DNA from: Synergistaceae bacterium
Lineage (GTDB): Bacteria; Synergistota; Synergistia; Synergistales; Synergistaceae
Direction: 5' to 3'
Assembly (NCBI GenBank): GCA_031269245.1
Contig: JAISZL010000011.1
Location: 1-40,514 of the forward strand
DNA: 40,514 nucleotides
In this document: positions 22,153-30,246 of the stretch, piece by piece
Numbering within the stretch: position 1 is the stretch's first letter
Layout: the number at the start of each line of letters is the position of its first letter
Made by a program: the position numbers and the translations under genes
Notes under the pieces: generated by a model
Told to the model about the DNA's origin: nothing
What the model saw: the letters and a program-made list of their open reading frames with translations, nothing else
Databases searched by the model: none

Positions 22153-22187
22153 GATTTTCTGACCGTCAGGAAGCTGGCAAGCCATCC

Positions 22188-23576
22188 ATGTCATCCACGT
22201 CCGCTTTTCGCAGCATCGCTGGTAAGACGTTTTCCGTGATAACCCTGGGCTGCAGGGTCAACCACTACGAGTCGGAGGCCATAGCCTCGATGCTGGAGGG
22301 ATGCGGGGCGGTTTTCATCCGCAATGAAACGCGTCCGGCTCGCGCCCCGGACATCGTGGCGGTGCTGACCTGTTCGGTGACGTCCGCCGCGGACAACAAA
22401 ACCCGCAAGACATTGCGCCGCGTGAGGCGGGAGAACCCATCGTCGCTCATTATCGCTCTAGGTTGCTGGGCCCAGGCCGCCTCGCCTGACGACGCGAGGT
22501 CCTTGGGGGCCGATATCCTGATCGGCAGCCGGACGAAGGGTTTCATCCTGGAGTCCGTCGACGAGTGGTTCGAGTCGAAAGGGGCTTTTCTGGAGCGGCG
22601 GGCTGGTGTCCTTGGGAACAGGTCGTGGGACGGTCTGTCGCTCGACCGGCCCAGGTTGCACACGAGGGCTTTCATAAAGATTCAGGACGGATGCGACAGG
22701 GTGTGCGGTTACTGCGTCGTGCCGTCCCTCAGGGGCGGGCAGGTCTCGCGGGACCCGGAGGACGTTTGCCTCGAGATCAGGCGCGTCGTGTCGAACGGCT
22801 GCGCGGAGGCCGTGCTGACCGGAGTGCACCTCGGCGGTTACAGACATGGCGGTACGTCCCTCACCGGCCTCGTCAGAAAAATTTCGTCCATCGAAGGGCT
22901 GCGGCGCCTCCGATTCGGCTCCCTCGAGCCCTTCGCGGTGACGGAGGATCTGCTGACCGCCCTGGCGGAGTCCGACATATTCTGCCGCCACCTGCACCTG
23001 CCGTTGCAGAGCGGGGACGACTCGATACTCGCCTCGATGAGGCGCGGGTACGCATCGTCCGATTTCGCGCGCATAACTGATTTGGCGAGGGAGATCCTCG
23101 ACCCCGACGTCCACATATCCACCGATTTGATAGTGGGATTTCCGGGGGAGGGCGACGCGGAGTTTCGCCGCAGCCTCTCGGCGCTGGGCAGCCTCGGGAT
23201 TGGAAGGGCGCATATATTCCCGTACTCGGCCAGACGCGGCACGGAAGCGGCGTCGATGGCCGGCGCGGTCGAAAGGGCGGTCGTCAGGGAGCGCGTGGCC
23301 GAGGCCGTCGAGCTCTCTCGCAGCTTGCTCTCAGCTTACGCGAGACGGCGGCTGAATCGAGCGGACTCCATTTTGGTGGAGGCATCCGGGGGGGGACTGT
23401 CCTCTGGATGGAGCGAGCGCTACTTGAAGGTATACGTTGCTGAGACGCAAAGTACGAAAAATGACGGATTCGGAAATGTGCGGGAGGTATGCCCTGAAAG
23501 GGAGCTTGGAGGTATACTTTTATGCGGCGGGGTGGACGAACGAATGATCCCCGTTCGCCCTGACGATCAGATTTAG
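22188..23576 (+). CDS. mtaB: MtaB, tRNA t6A37 methylthiotransferase
   Basis: MtaB is a radical-SAM enzyme that turns t6A37 into ms2t6A37 in tRNAs reading ANN codons. The 462-residue protein has the N-terminal UPF0004 domain with three cluster-binding cysteines (TLGCRVNHYESEA near residue 19, VLTCSVTSAADNKTRK near 63, ALGCWAQ near 99). The radical-SAM motif CDRVCGYCVVPSLRGG follows near 170, then VLTGVHLGGY and the LHLPLQSGDDSIL and STDLIVGFPGEGD segments. A C-terminal TRAM-like region follows. I start at ATG 22188, since the longer TTG frame from 22122 lies inside rsmE and lacks homology; its ribosome site is weak, so coupling to rsmE is likely. Confidence 0.9.
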   Translation: MSSTSAFRSIAGKTFSVITLGCRVNHYESEAIASMLEGCGAVFIRNETRPARAPDIVAVLTCSVTSAADNKTRKTLRRVRRENPSSLIIALGCWAQAASPDDARSLGADILIGSRTKGFILESVDEWFESKGAFLERRAGVLGNRSWDGLSLDRPRLHTRAFIKIQDGCDRVCGYCVVPSLRGGQVSRDPEDVCLEIRRVVSNGCAEAVLTGVHLGGYRHGGTSLTGLVRKISSIEGLRRLRFGSLEPFAVTEDLLTALAESDIFCRHLHLPLQSGDDSILASMRRGYASSDFARITDLAREILDPDVHISTDLIVGFPGEGDAEFRRSLSALGSLGIGRAHIFPYSARRGTEAASMAGAVERAVVRERVAEAVELSRSLLSAYARRRLNRADSILVEASGGGLSSGWSERYLKVYVAETQSTKNDGFGNVREVCPERELGGILLCGGVDERMIPVRPDDQI

Positions 23577-23631
23577 GGAAACGCCGATTGAGGGAGCTAG
23601 ATCCCTGGCGGGTGACGTTCCCTTGTTTTTT
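23576..23631 (+). terminator. terminator or attenuator between mtaB and the second Hsp70
   Basis: GGGAAACGCC (23576-23585) pairs with GGCG...GTTCCC (23607-23622) across a six-base bulge. An inner AGGGA/TCCCT pair extends the structure, and TTGTTTTTT follows. The GGAGG of the next gene starts right after the T-run, so read-through would be controlled here. Confidence 0.7.
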
Positions 23632-23646
23632 GGAGGTAACTTTGTT

Positions 23647-25221
23647 GTGAGCGACGACATCACTGTGGGGATCGACCTCGGCACGAGATACGCCCAGATA
23701 GCGATAGACGTTCCCGGAAGGGGCGTCACGCACATACCGAACAGGTGGGGGGGAACGCGCACCCCATCGATGGTAGCTTTCTCCAGGGACGGCCTCGTCG
23801 CCGGGGAGGACGCAGCCAGGATTGCCCTCGCTGATCCGGCGAACGTCTGGTGGGACATGAAGCGCAATCTTGGGACTGAGTGGGTCGCCAGGGTCGGAGG
23901 CCGGGCGTACACGCCCGAGGAACTTCTGCTTCCGTTGCTCGTTCTGCTCAGGGAGGACGCGGAGGCGAATTTGAAGGTCTTCATCTCCTCCTGCGTCCTG
24001 GCGGCACCGGCACACTTCAGCTTCCCGGAGAGGGGCGCCATGACGCGCGCGGCGCGCATGGCGGGCTTCGAACGAGTGAGGATAGTGAACGAGCCGACCG
24101 CGGCTGCCCTCTCCGTCGGGATAAACGGCCGTTTCCTGATAATCGACTTCGGCGCCGGCACACTCGACCTGTCGATGGTCGAAGGCGACACCGGAGTCTT
24201 CCAGGTGATGGACAGCAGGGGACGCAGGGATATCGGCGGGTTGGACATAGATAGATTGCTCGCCGAATTTATGTGCCGAGGGGCCGGGGTTCCCATCTCC
24301 CGGCCGGAGGACCCGAGGGCCTCTCTCATGATGCGCGAGGCGGAGGCGGTCAAAATCGCGCTCTCCGGTTCCATTGCGGAGACCTGGAGGGTCCCCGCCG
24401 GCCTCTTGGGCCGCGAAAGCAAAGTGGACGTCTCGAGGGCTGATTTCGAACTGTTGATAGGCCCGCTGATGGAGGAGATAGTGAGGATGGTCGAGAGCAT
24501 GTGGCGCAGGTATACCCCGGAGCGCCTGCTGCTGATAGGCGGGAGCGGGCGCATTCCCCTGCTGAGGCGTATGTTGGCGGCTCGGGTGAGGGAGCCGGAC
24601 CGGATCCGTCCAGCCCCGGAGGACGCGGTCGTGACGGGTAGCGCCCTCTATGCGAACCAGGGACGGGAGCGGTTGCTGATAGACGTTCTGTCCAGGAGTC
24701 TTGGCGTAATGAACGCCGACGGCGGGGTTGTGCCTGTCCTATCGCGCGGCACGCCGCTTCCCGCCGAGGCCAGGAGGAGCTTCACCGCGCTCGGCAGCGG
24801 CAGCGTAGAGGTGACCATAGTGCAGGGCGAGGGCCGCGTTCGCAGCGCTGGGAGGATCCTGCAGACGATCTCCGCGGAGGGTGTGTCCAACGGCGAGGCG
24901 GTGGAGGTCCTCTTCAAGGTTGACGGCGGGGGACTGCTGCACGTTGAGGTGCGCCGCGCGAAGGGAACCAGCAGGCGGACGATCGCGCTCGAGAGCGACG
25001 AGCTGGGCACGGCGTCGTGCGACATATCACGGGAGATCCGGGCGAGGCAGGAGAGGCTTGTCCGCGTGTCGGCTAAGTACCCGGACAACTTCCAGCAGCG
25101 CCTGCGCGACTTGACGAGGAGCGCTCTGTCGCTGAAGAACGAGGACTCGTCGCTCCAGTGGCAGGCGCTCGAAGTGCTCGACAGGATGATATCCGAGCTG
25201 GAGCGGGTGACGCGGCCATGA
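23647..25221 (+). CDS. divergent Hsp70-family chaperone (DnaK paralogue)
   Basis: A second, shorter Hsp70 of 524 residues. The nucleotide-binding domain is recognisable: GIDLGTRYAQIAI (residues 8-20, where DnaK has TTNS), the ATPase Lys in WDMKRNLG (72), VNEPTAAALSVG (147-158), DFGAGTLDLSMV (167-178) and IGGSGRIPLLRRM (near 297). The substrate domain is present (SRGTPLPAEARRSFTALGSG, VEVTIVQGEGRVRSAGRIL) but the linker is SRSLGVMNADGG and the lid is short. It starts at GTG 23647, ten bases after GGAGG. It ends as ATGA overlapping a J-domain gene. No CIRCE or CtsR repeat lies directly upstream. The pair probably serves a dedicated set of clients; that is inference. Confidence 0.88.
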   Translation: MSDDITVGIDLGTRYAQIAIDVPGRGVTHIPNRWGGTRTPSMVAFSRDGLVAGEDAARIALADPANVWWDMKRNLGTEWVARVGGRAYTPEELLLPLLVLLREDAEANLKVFISSCVLAAPAHFSFPERGAMTRAARMAGFERVRIVNEPTAAALSVGINGRFLIIDFGAGTLDLSMVEGDTGVFQVMDSRGRRDIGGLDIDRLLAEFMCRGAGVPISRPEDPRASLMMREAEAVKIALSGSIAETWRVPAGLLGRESKVDVSRADFELLIGPLMEEIVRMVESMWRRYTPERLLLIGGSGRIPLLRRMLAARVREPDRIRPAPEDAVVTGSALYANQGRERLLIDVLSRSLGVMNADGGVVPVLSRGTPLPAEARRSFTALGSGSVEVTIVQGEGRVRSAGRILQTISAEGVSNGEAVEVLFKVDGGGLLHVEVRRAKGTSRRTIALESDELGTASCDISREIRARQERLVRVSAKYPDNFQQRLRDLTRSALSLKNEDSSLQWQALEVLDRMISELERVTRP

Positions 25222-26261
25222 CGGGCGGCGCGCACTTCAAGGTGCTCGGCCTCCCGCAGGACGCCAGCTGGGACGAGGTGAAGAAGTCCTTCAGGCGCCT
25301 CGCGCGCACATACCACCCGGACGTCGCTGGGCCTTCCAGTGCGCGCAAGTTCGCCGAAATCACCGAGGCCTACATGACGCTGAAGGCAGCCATCTCGCCC
25401 GAGGCGTTTTCCGGCGTGACTCGCGCGGGAGGGCGTGCCCAGCCCCGCGGACAGGCGGGGCGAAAGGCCGGGGCGGCATCCGGGCGGGCCTCCCTGTTCA
25501 AGGTGTTCTGGAACGGGCTGCTCCAGAGGCTGCGGAGGAGACATCGCCCCGGCTGCGGGGAAAACGCCGGCGCGGATGAGGTATCCACGGCCAGGACGCG
25601 CTTCATCGGGAGCGTCATATCGAGGGCCGAGTCCCAGATGTGCGAAATACTCTCCATGCGCGGCGAGTTCAGCGAGCGCGACAGGACTTCGGCGATCGTC
25701 CGGAGGCTCGGCAGCCGCCGCCCGGAGGTGGTCATACTTGCGTTGAAACGCGTGTCACGCCGCAACCAGAGCGACGACGTGTCGCGGGCCATAATAGAGA
25801 ATATCAAGCGCGGCATGCCCACTACGGAGATACTGGGGATAGTCCTTGAGATTTTCTCGTGTTTCACGGAGCCGTCGGGACGCTCCTCGCTTGCGCGTGC
25901 CATCATTCCCAACGCGAATAAGTTTTCCGACGCCGACGCCGTGACGATATTGAAGTATTTCAAGAGGTGGAAGCTGGAGCCTGAGTGCAACGCCGCTTTT
26001 CTCTCGCACGATTCCGAAAACGTCGTCGCCACCGCTTTGCACTGCTGGCCCGCCGAGAGCGGCGCTGGCGGTGCGCGGGGCCTCCTCAATCTTCTCAAGC
26101 GCGACGACGAGAGGATTCTCGTGCCGCTCCTCAGACTCCTCAGGAGGGAAAAAATGCCCCCCTGGGCTCTGCTGAGGCTCTCCGGGTTGATGCGTGACAG
26201 CGCGTCCCCGGCTGTCAGAGTATGGGCTTCCGCTATTGTGCGAGATCAAAACGTGAGTTAA
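25218..26261 (+). CDS. J-domain protein with helical-repeat C-terminus, partner of the second Hsp70
   Basis: The 347-residue protein begins with a J-domain (residues 5-67): HFKVLGLPQDASWDEVKKSF, RRLARTYHPDVAG with the HPD that activates Hsp70 (33-35), and KFAEITEAYMTLKAA. A basic Gly/Arg/Ala-rich linker follows (about 68-112). Residues 120-347 are predicted helical and look like a HEAT/ARM-type solenoid (RRLGSRRPEVVILALKRVSR, EILGIVLEIFSCF, ATALHCWPAESG, LLNLLKRDDERILVPLLRLL). There is no Gly/Phe region, zinc finger or DnaJ C-terminal barrel, so the tail probably binds the client. The ATGA overlap with the Hsp70 gene argues that the products act together. I know no named family with this exact architecture. 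Confidence 0.82.
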   Translation: MTGGAHFKVLGLPQDASWDEVKKSFRRLARTYHPDVAGPSSARKFAEITEAYMTLKAAISPEAFSGVTRAGGRAQPRGQAGRKAGAASGRASLFKVFWNGLLQRLRRRHRPGCGENAGADEVSTARTRFIGSVISRAESQMCEILSMRGEFSERDRTSAIVRRLGSRRPEVVILALKRVSRRNQSDDVSRAIIENIKRGMPTTEILGIVLEIFSCFTEPSGRSSLARAIIPNANKFSDADAVTILKYFKRWKLEPECNAAFLSHDSENVVATALHCWPAESGAGGARGLLNLLKRDDERILVPLLRLLRREKMPPWALLRLSGLMRDSASPAVRVWASAIVRDQNVS

Positions 26262-26403
26262 AATATGTTTGATAGTGTCACCCAAATGAGGGCTACGCTT
26301 TTTTTGGCGGATGGCTGGGCTCGGCGGAGGCGTAAGGTATGGTCCCCTCACGCGTTCGGCAGGAATGATGCCCAACATGGCACAAAGGGAGGGGGGACAA
26401 AGG

Positions 26404-26589
26404 ATGACCAGCGTTGTTCGGCGTGAGAATGAAACAATCGAAGATGCATTGAAACGTTTTAAGCGCGAGCTTCGCAAGGTTGGTGTGCTCAGAGAGGCGA
26501 AGAAGCATGAGCACTATGAAAAACCTAGTGAAATTAAAAAACGTAAGAAGGCTGCTTCTGTTCGAAACAAGCACAGGAGGCCGGAATGA
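26404..26589 (+). CDS. rpsU: ribosomal protein S21
   Basis: S21 is a small basic protein of the 30S subunit that helps start translation. The 61-residue sequence fits the family from end to end: VVRRENETIEDALKRFKREL, LREAKKHEHYEKPSEIKKRK and the basic tail. The ATG at 26404 follows GGGAGGGGGG. It overlaps yqeY by an ATGA, as in many Firmicutes. It normally follows mtaB closely; here two chaperone genes intervene. The 140 bases before it hold only a T-run (near 26300). Confidence 0.95.
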   Translation: MTSVVRRENETIEDALKRFKRELRKVGVLREAKKHEHYEKPSEIKKRKKAASVRNKHRRPE

Positions 26590-27047
26590 TGGTTTGCCAG
26601 CTTGCGGACAGAATCCAAAGGGACATGGTCTCCGCCATGAAGGCTAGGGACGAGAAGACCCTGTCGGTGCTCCGAATGCTGAAGGCGTCCATGCAGATGG
26701 CGGAGGCGGAGAGGAGCAGAAAGGGCGAGCTCGAGGACGAGGACGTGCTTGTCCTCGTCAGGCGAGCCGTAAAACAGCGCGAAGAGGCGTCTCAGCTCTA
26801 TAAGAGCGGCAACGCGCCGGAGCGTGCCGAGGCTGAGCTGGAGGAGGCTAAAATTCTAGAGGGGTATCTGCCTCTTCAGCTTGACGACGGCGAGTTGAAC
26901 GACATAGCCGCAGGGGTCGTCGGGGCTATGGGTGCTGTTGGGCCAAAGGACATAGGGAGGGTGATGGGGCGCGTCATGCAGGAGGTTTCGGGAAGAGCCG
27001 ACGGCAAAAGGGTGAAAGAGGCCGTCACGAAGTTGCTTGGCAACTAA
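26586..27047 (+). CDS. yqeY: YqeY, GatB/YqeY-domain protein
   Basis: The 153-residue protein is a stand-alone YqeY domain, which resembles the tRNA-binding tail of the amidotransferase subunit GatB. Conserved stretches are AMKARDEKTLSVLRMLKASM, LVRRAVKQREEASQLY, EEAKILEGYLPLQL and the C-terminal GRVMGRVMQEVSGRADGKRV followed by VKEAVTKLL. A role in tRNA handling or aminoacyl-tRNA control is proposed but not proven. Two in-frame ATG codons (26586, 26589) follow AGGAGG; either is possible. It is coupled to rpsU. Confidence 0.92.
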   Translation: MMVCQLADRIQRDMVSAMKARDEKTLSVLRMLKASMQMAEAERSRKGELEDEDVLVLVRRAVKQREEASQLYKSGNAPERAEAELEEAKILEGYLPLQLDDGELNDIAAGVVGAMGAVGPKDIGRVMGRVMQEVSGRADGKRVKEAVTKLLGN

Positions 27048-27058
27048 AAATATTCTAA

Positions 27059-27109
27059 AGGGGGTAGGGCGCCAATGCCTTATCCCCATCTTCTTGACCT
27101 GTGGCGCCC
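27059..27109 (+). other. two mutually exclusive hairpins downstream of yqeY
   Basis: GGGCGCCA (27067-27074) pairs perfectly with TGGCGCCC (27102-27109). A second pairing, GGGGGTA with TATCCCC near 27081-27087, overlaps it and cannot form a simple nested structure. There is no T-run, so it may be a weak terminator or a switch-like RNA. Bases 27110-27197 show nothing else. Confidence 0.4.
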
Positions 27110-27197
27110 GCCTGGAGTCGAATTGGTGTTTGGTTCCGAACGCTGCCGGTCGTCAGCGCGCGAGCTTGCCGTATTGATTCATTATTTCCGCCCTTCT

Positions 27198-27226
27198 TGC
27201 AATCTCGTGGATTCTATAGTATATAT
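27198..27226 (+). promoter_or_regulatory. candidate promoter of the unknown two-gene operon
   Basis: TTGCAA (27198-27203), 17 bases, TATATA (27221-27226), in a very AT-rich patch. It would give a leader of about 60 bases before the start at 27296. Confidence 0.45.
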
Positions 27227-27295
27227 TTTCATATAATATTTTATGTGCCGCGCTAAACCAGCACAGTAGGCATGTAAGTTTCAGGGGTGATATGT

Positions 27296-28465
27296 TTGGT
27301 ATCGGGCGAATTCACGACTGTAGCTGAGATTGATGTTGACGACGACCTGACTCTCCTCCTCGCGACAAGCGGAGGGGTACCGAGGTTGGGCATATACAAC
27401 ACATACAACGACAAAAAAAAGTTCGTGTCGCTCTCTTGGCTCGAGGATGCCGGCAGGAGCCTAAAGATCAAGATAGGGCGGTCGACCAAGGAATACCAGA
27501 TGAAGCTGCTGATGGACGGCGTATCGTCCCTCATACAGGCGGGGGCGTCCGCGATATCCCTCAACACCATGGCGTGGAGAGGCGTCCAGCTCTTGGGCGA
27601 TTTGATCCATGTCCCGAAAACGGCGAGAAGCGAGGCTGATCTCGCCCTTATAGCCGACAACAAAAAGGAGACGCTTTGGTACGCTTACACGCCGAAGAAG
27701 GGAAATTGCCGCGTGAAGCCGTGCTTTGTCGTCGACGAGCTGGAGAGGAGTGTCATCGGCTCCGCTATGGAGGATGGGAGGCCGTGGCCGGCTCCAGCGC
27801 TTTCGATACCAAACGGCGGCTTGCCGTTCACCATGAGGAACGTATCGATCGTGAAGGAGCTTGCGATCGCCAACCCGGCGAGGTGGAACGAGTTCATGCT
27901 GCCCGTCGCGAAGGGGATGCTGCTTGGTTTCAGCGATTGGTCGATGGGAGGGGAGCACATCTTCGCAGACGCGCTCTGGAAGCACCTGCCCAGTCCGAAC
28001 TACAGGTCGGAGGATACGATACAGGCGGTATCGTCGGCCGGCCGCCAGCTCGTGATAAAGATCATGGCGTATCTCCGCCTTTGGCCGGTATTGAGGCGGG
28101 TCGGGACGGAGCATGTGCCCGACTCCATCAAGGAGTGCTCGGAGCGCGGCTTGAAAAAGCGTGAACGCTTCGAGATGACCGCGCCTAACCTCGGCGACAA
28201 GGTCTTCAGGGTCACGAGGCTATCGGACGAGGGGACGTCTGTCGCTTTTTCGATAGTGCCGCAGACGAGGCTGCCGGGTGAGCAGGATCGCATAATCACC
28301 CTCACCGAGGAGGACTGGGAGACATGCCTCGACGCGTGTTCACTCGGCGGCGAGCGCGATCCTCAGTACACGTGCAACTCCATCCTCGGAGGTGTAGAGA
28401 CGATAGATTGGTATGCCCGCATAAAGGAGTGTATGGAGTGGCAGCCGGAGGAGGGGGAGGAGTAA
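27296..28465 (+). CDS. protein of unknown function, first gene of a two-gene operon
   Basis: I do not recognise this 389-residue protein. It has no signal peptide or membrane helix and looks cytoplasmic. The N-terminal part is beta-rich (VAEIDVDDDLTLLLATSGG, PRLGIYNTYNDKKKFVSLSW), then an Ala/Gly-rich helix (GVSSLIQAGASAISLNTMAW). A middle region has KPCFVVDELERSVIG and SDWSMGGEHIFADALWKHL, and the acidic tail ends EEGEE. No nucleotide-binding loop, zinc site or known catalytic motif is visible. The TTG at 27296 sits eight bases after a very strong AGGGGTGAT site; GTG 27287 lies inside that site. The next gene begins immediately after its stop. Confidence 0.75.
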   Translation: MVSGEFTTVAEIDVDDDLTLLLATSGGVPRLGIYNTYNDKKKFVSLSWLEDAGRSLKIKIGRSTKEYQMKLLMDGVSSLIQAGASAISLNTMAWRGVQLLGDLIHVPKTARSEADLALIADNKKETLWYAYTPKKGNCRVKPCFVVDELERSVIGSAMEDGRPWPAPALSIPNGGLPFTMRNVSIVKELAIANPARWNEFMLPVAKGMLLGFSDWSMGGEHIFADALWKHLPSPNYRSEDTIQAVSSAGRQLVIKIMAYLRLWPVLRRVGTEHVPDSIKECSERGLKKRERFEMTAPNLGDKVFRVTRLSDEGTSVAFSIVPQTRLPGEQDRIITLTEEDWETCLDACSLGGERDPQYTCNSILGGVETIDWYARIKECMEWQPEEGEE

Positions 28466-30208
28466 GTGAGACAAGACCTCGACAACGCTATCGGCTGTAT
28501 AGTCGAGAAGTGGAAGGACGATAAGGAGATATCCACCCTTGCCAGGCAGATGGAGGTGCTGGGCAGGAATATGTCGAAGCTCCGGGACGGCAAGGACTCA
28601 GAGACTCGCAAGAAGGCCCGCATAGTGTGGCAGAAGGCGGCGGCACAGTACTGGGATCTCTTATGGGCGATAGTGGAGGCTAAAATCGACGTCGGTCCCC
28701 CGGACGAGCTCGAATTCGACGACGCCGAGCGTCTTTTCATAGATTATGGGCACCTTTCGTCGAAGTACACGACCCCCAACCCCTTCTTCGAGGAACAGCT
28801 CGCCGCCACGTCCGCTGTGGACATGTATCAGTACAACAGGATGACGGACTACATAAAGGAGAACTACGCCCTGATCTTCGGCAAGCCATACAAGGGGCCG
28901 TCTGGAGGGGTCACGCTCGAGGAGAAACTCAAACGCTTCAACGACGAGCTGCGAATGACTAAGGCGCGCCGCAGGACGGCCCTCAGCACGCTGGTCTCCA
29001 AGATTGATCTGATCGAAAAATCCGAGCTGAATGAGACGTTGCTGCACCTCGAGGAGGGGCTTCAGGACGCGGTGGAGACGGATATGCGCACTAAGCGCGT
29101 CCGCGAGGCGGACAACGCCGCTAGAAACGTCATAAAGGATCACTGCAAGAGATATGAGGTGGCGGAGAGGACGTTCTGGTACCTGATCGACAGCTTGGAG
29201 CGCAAGCTGATCAAACAGGAGGAGCCGAAGCAGGAGGATTCTCCTGCCGAGCCGTCCCCTCCCGCCGACGGGAGTGAGCCGCCAAAAAGGGAGGTCATAT
29301 TCGACCCGTTCGCCGAGATAGAGGACGACGACTGCTACAGCTCGCCCGCCTTCAACGCCCCGCCGCCCGACATCGACGAGACGCTCCCGGAGCACGAGCG
29401 CATGGCGGATATGTCTGAGGAGGAGGGTTTTCAGGACTCAGAGGCCACCGCCGAGACGATGCGGGAGGAACCGTCCAGGGAGGATCATGCTGAAGCCCCG
29501 GACCAGTCGCTCAAGATAATACAGAACGTGCTCTCCCTCCACGACAAGACGAAGTTTTTGGCCGGCCTGATAGTCCACGTGACGAACGAGTCCGAGCGCT
29601 GGAGAACTCGCTGCGAGATGTCGAAGAACAAGCACAAGGGCCAGGGTCTGCCTGCCCTCAAGCTGGAACTGAGGGAGGGCCTCAACCACAAGAAGGAATT
29701 CATGATGCTGGCGGCCCGCACGGCGCGAGTGGATCCCTCGCCTCTCTGCCAGAACAAGAACAAGCCCATCTCGACCGCCAGGGCTGGCGAGGTAATGATG
29801 GACCTCACGCCGCTAGACCCGGATATGCTCCGCGCGTCGCGCATAAGGATGTACGGCATCCCGCGGGTCATACTGGTTCCGGGCCAGGGCTTAGGAGTGT
29901 ATGACTGGGAGGACAACAGCCTGATAATACCGATCTTCGACGTCGTGTCGGACGTGAAGGACTTCTGCTTCGCCCTGGCCTCGTTCCGCTGGGACAACGA
30001 CGAGGACAGGACGCTCAAGGACACCTACGCGCTCCTTAAGGTGAACAAGGGCAAGGGTATCAGGGCGCTTCAGGAGTCCTTCATGACCGACTACTTCCTG
30101 TGGATATCGAAGGAGCGCAAGGGCTACAGGATACTTCCGCGCGAGGTATCGAAGTGGTTCAAGACGTTCTTCAAGCAGAAGTCGGGTACCGGCGCGGACA
30201 AAAAGTAA
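28466..30208 (+). CDS. large cytoplasmic protein of unknown function, second gene of the operon
   Basis: This 580-residue protein is not recognised. Residues 1-250 are highly charged and helical with likely coiled coils (LARQMEVLGRNMSKLRDGKD, LLHLEEGLQDAVETDMRTKR). Residues about 250-350 form a Pro/Glu/Asp-rich, probably disordered linker (EDSPAEPSPPADGSEPP, PPPDIDETLPEHER). Residues about 352-580 are a separate domain with alternating strands and helices (LAGLIVHVTNESERWRTRCE, IPRVILVPGQGLGVYDWED, LPREVSKWFKTFFKQK). No signal or membrane segment is seen. The GTG start directly follows the upstream stop behind GGAGGAG, so the products are probably made together. The domain layout suggests a scaffold or regulator; that is a guess. 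Confidence 0.78.
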   Translation: MRQDLDNAIGCIVEKWKDDKEISTLARQMEVLGRNMSKLRDGKDSETRKKARIVWQKAAAQYWDLLWAIVEAKIDVGPPDELEFDDAERLFIDYGHLSSKYTTPNPFFEEQLAATSAVDMYQYNRMTDYIKENYALIFGKPYKGPSGGVTLEEKLKRFNDELRMTKARRRTALSTLVSKIDLIEKSELNETLLHLEEGLQDAVETDMRTKRVREADNAARNVIKDHCKRYEVAERTFWYLIDSLERKLIKQEEPKQEDSPAEPSPPADGSEPPKREVIFDPFAEIEDDDCYSSPAFNAPPPDIDETLPEHERMADMSEEEGFQDSEATAETMREEPSREDHAEAPDQSLKIIQNVLSLHDKTKFLAGLIVHVTNESERWRTRCEMSKNKHKGQGLPALKLELREGLNHKKEFMMLAARTARVDPSPLCQNKNKPISTARAGEVMMDLTPLDPDMLRASRIRMYGIPRVILVPGQGLGVYDWEDNSLIIPIFDVVSDVKDFCFALASFRWDNDEDRTLKDTYALLKVNKGKGIRALQESFMTDYFLWISKERKGYRILPREVSKWFKTFFKQKSGTGADKK

Positions 30209-30213
30209 AAGCT

Positions 30214-30246
30214 AAAAAAACAGGGTCCAGAGAACTAGTTCCCTGG
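30214..30246 (-). terminator. terminator of the MATE gene, in the convergent gap
   Basis: On the minus strand CAGGG and CCCTG pair around a loop and are followed by seven T residues. The structure overlaps the MATE stop codon and lies just past the stop of the convergent plus-strand gene. A near-palindrome around AACTAGTT sits in the loop. Confidence 0.7.
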
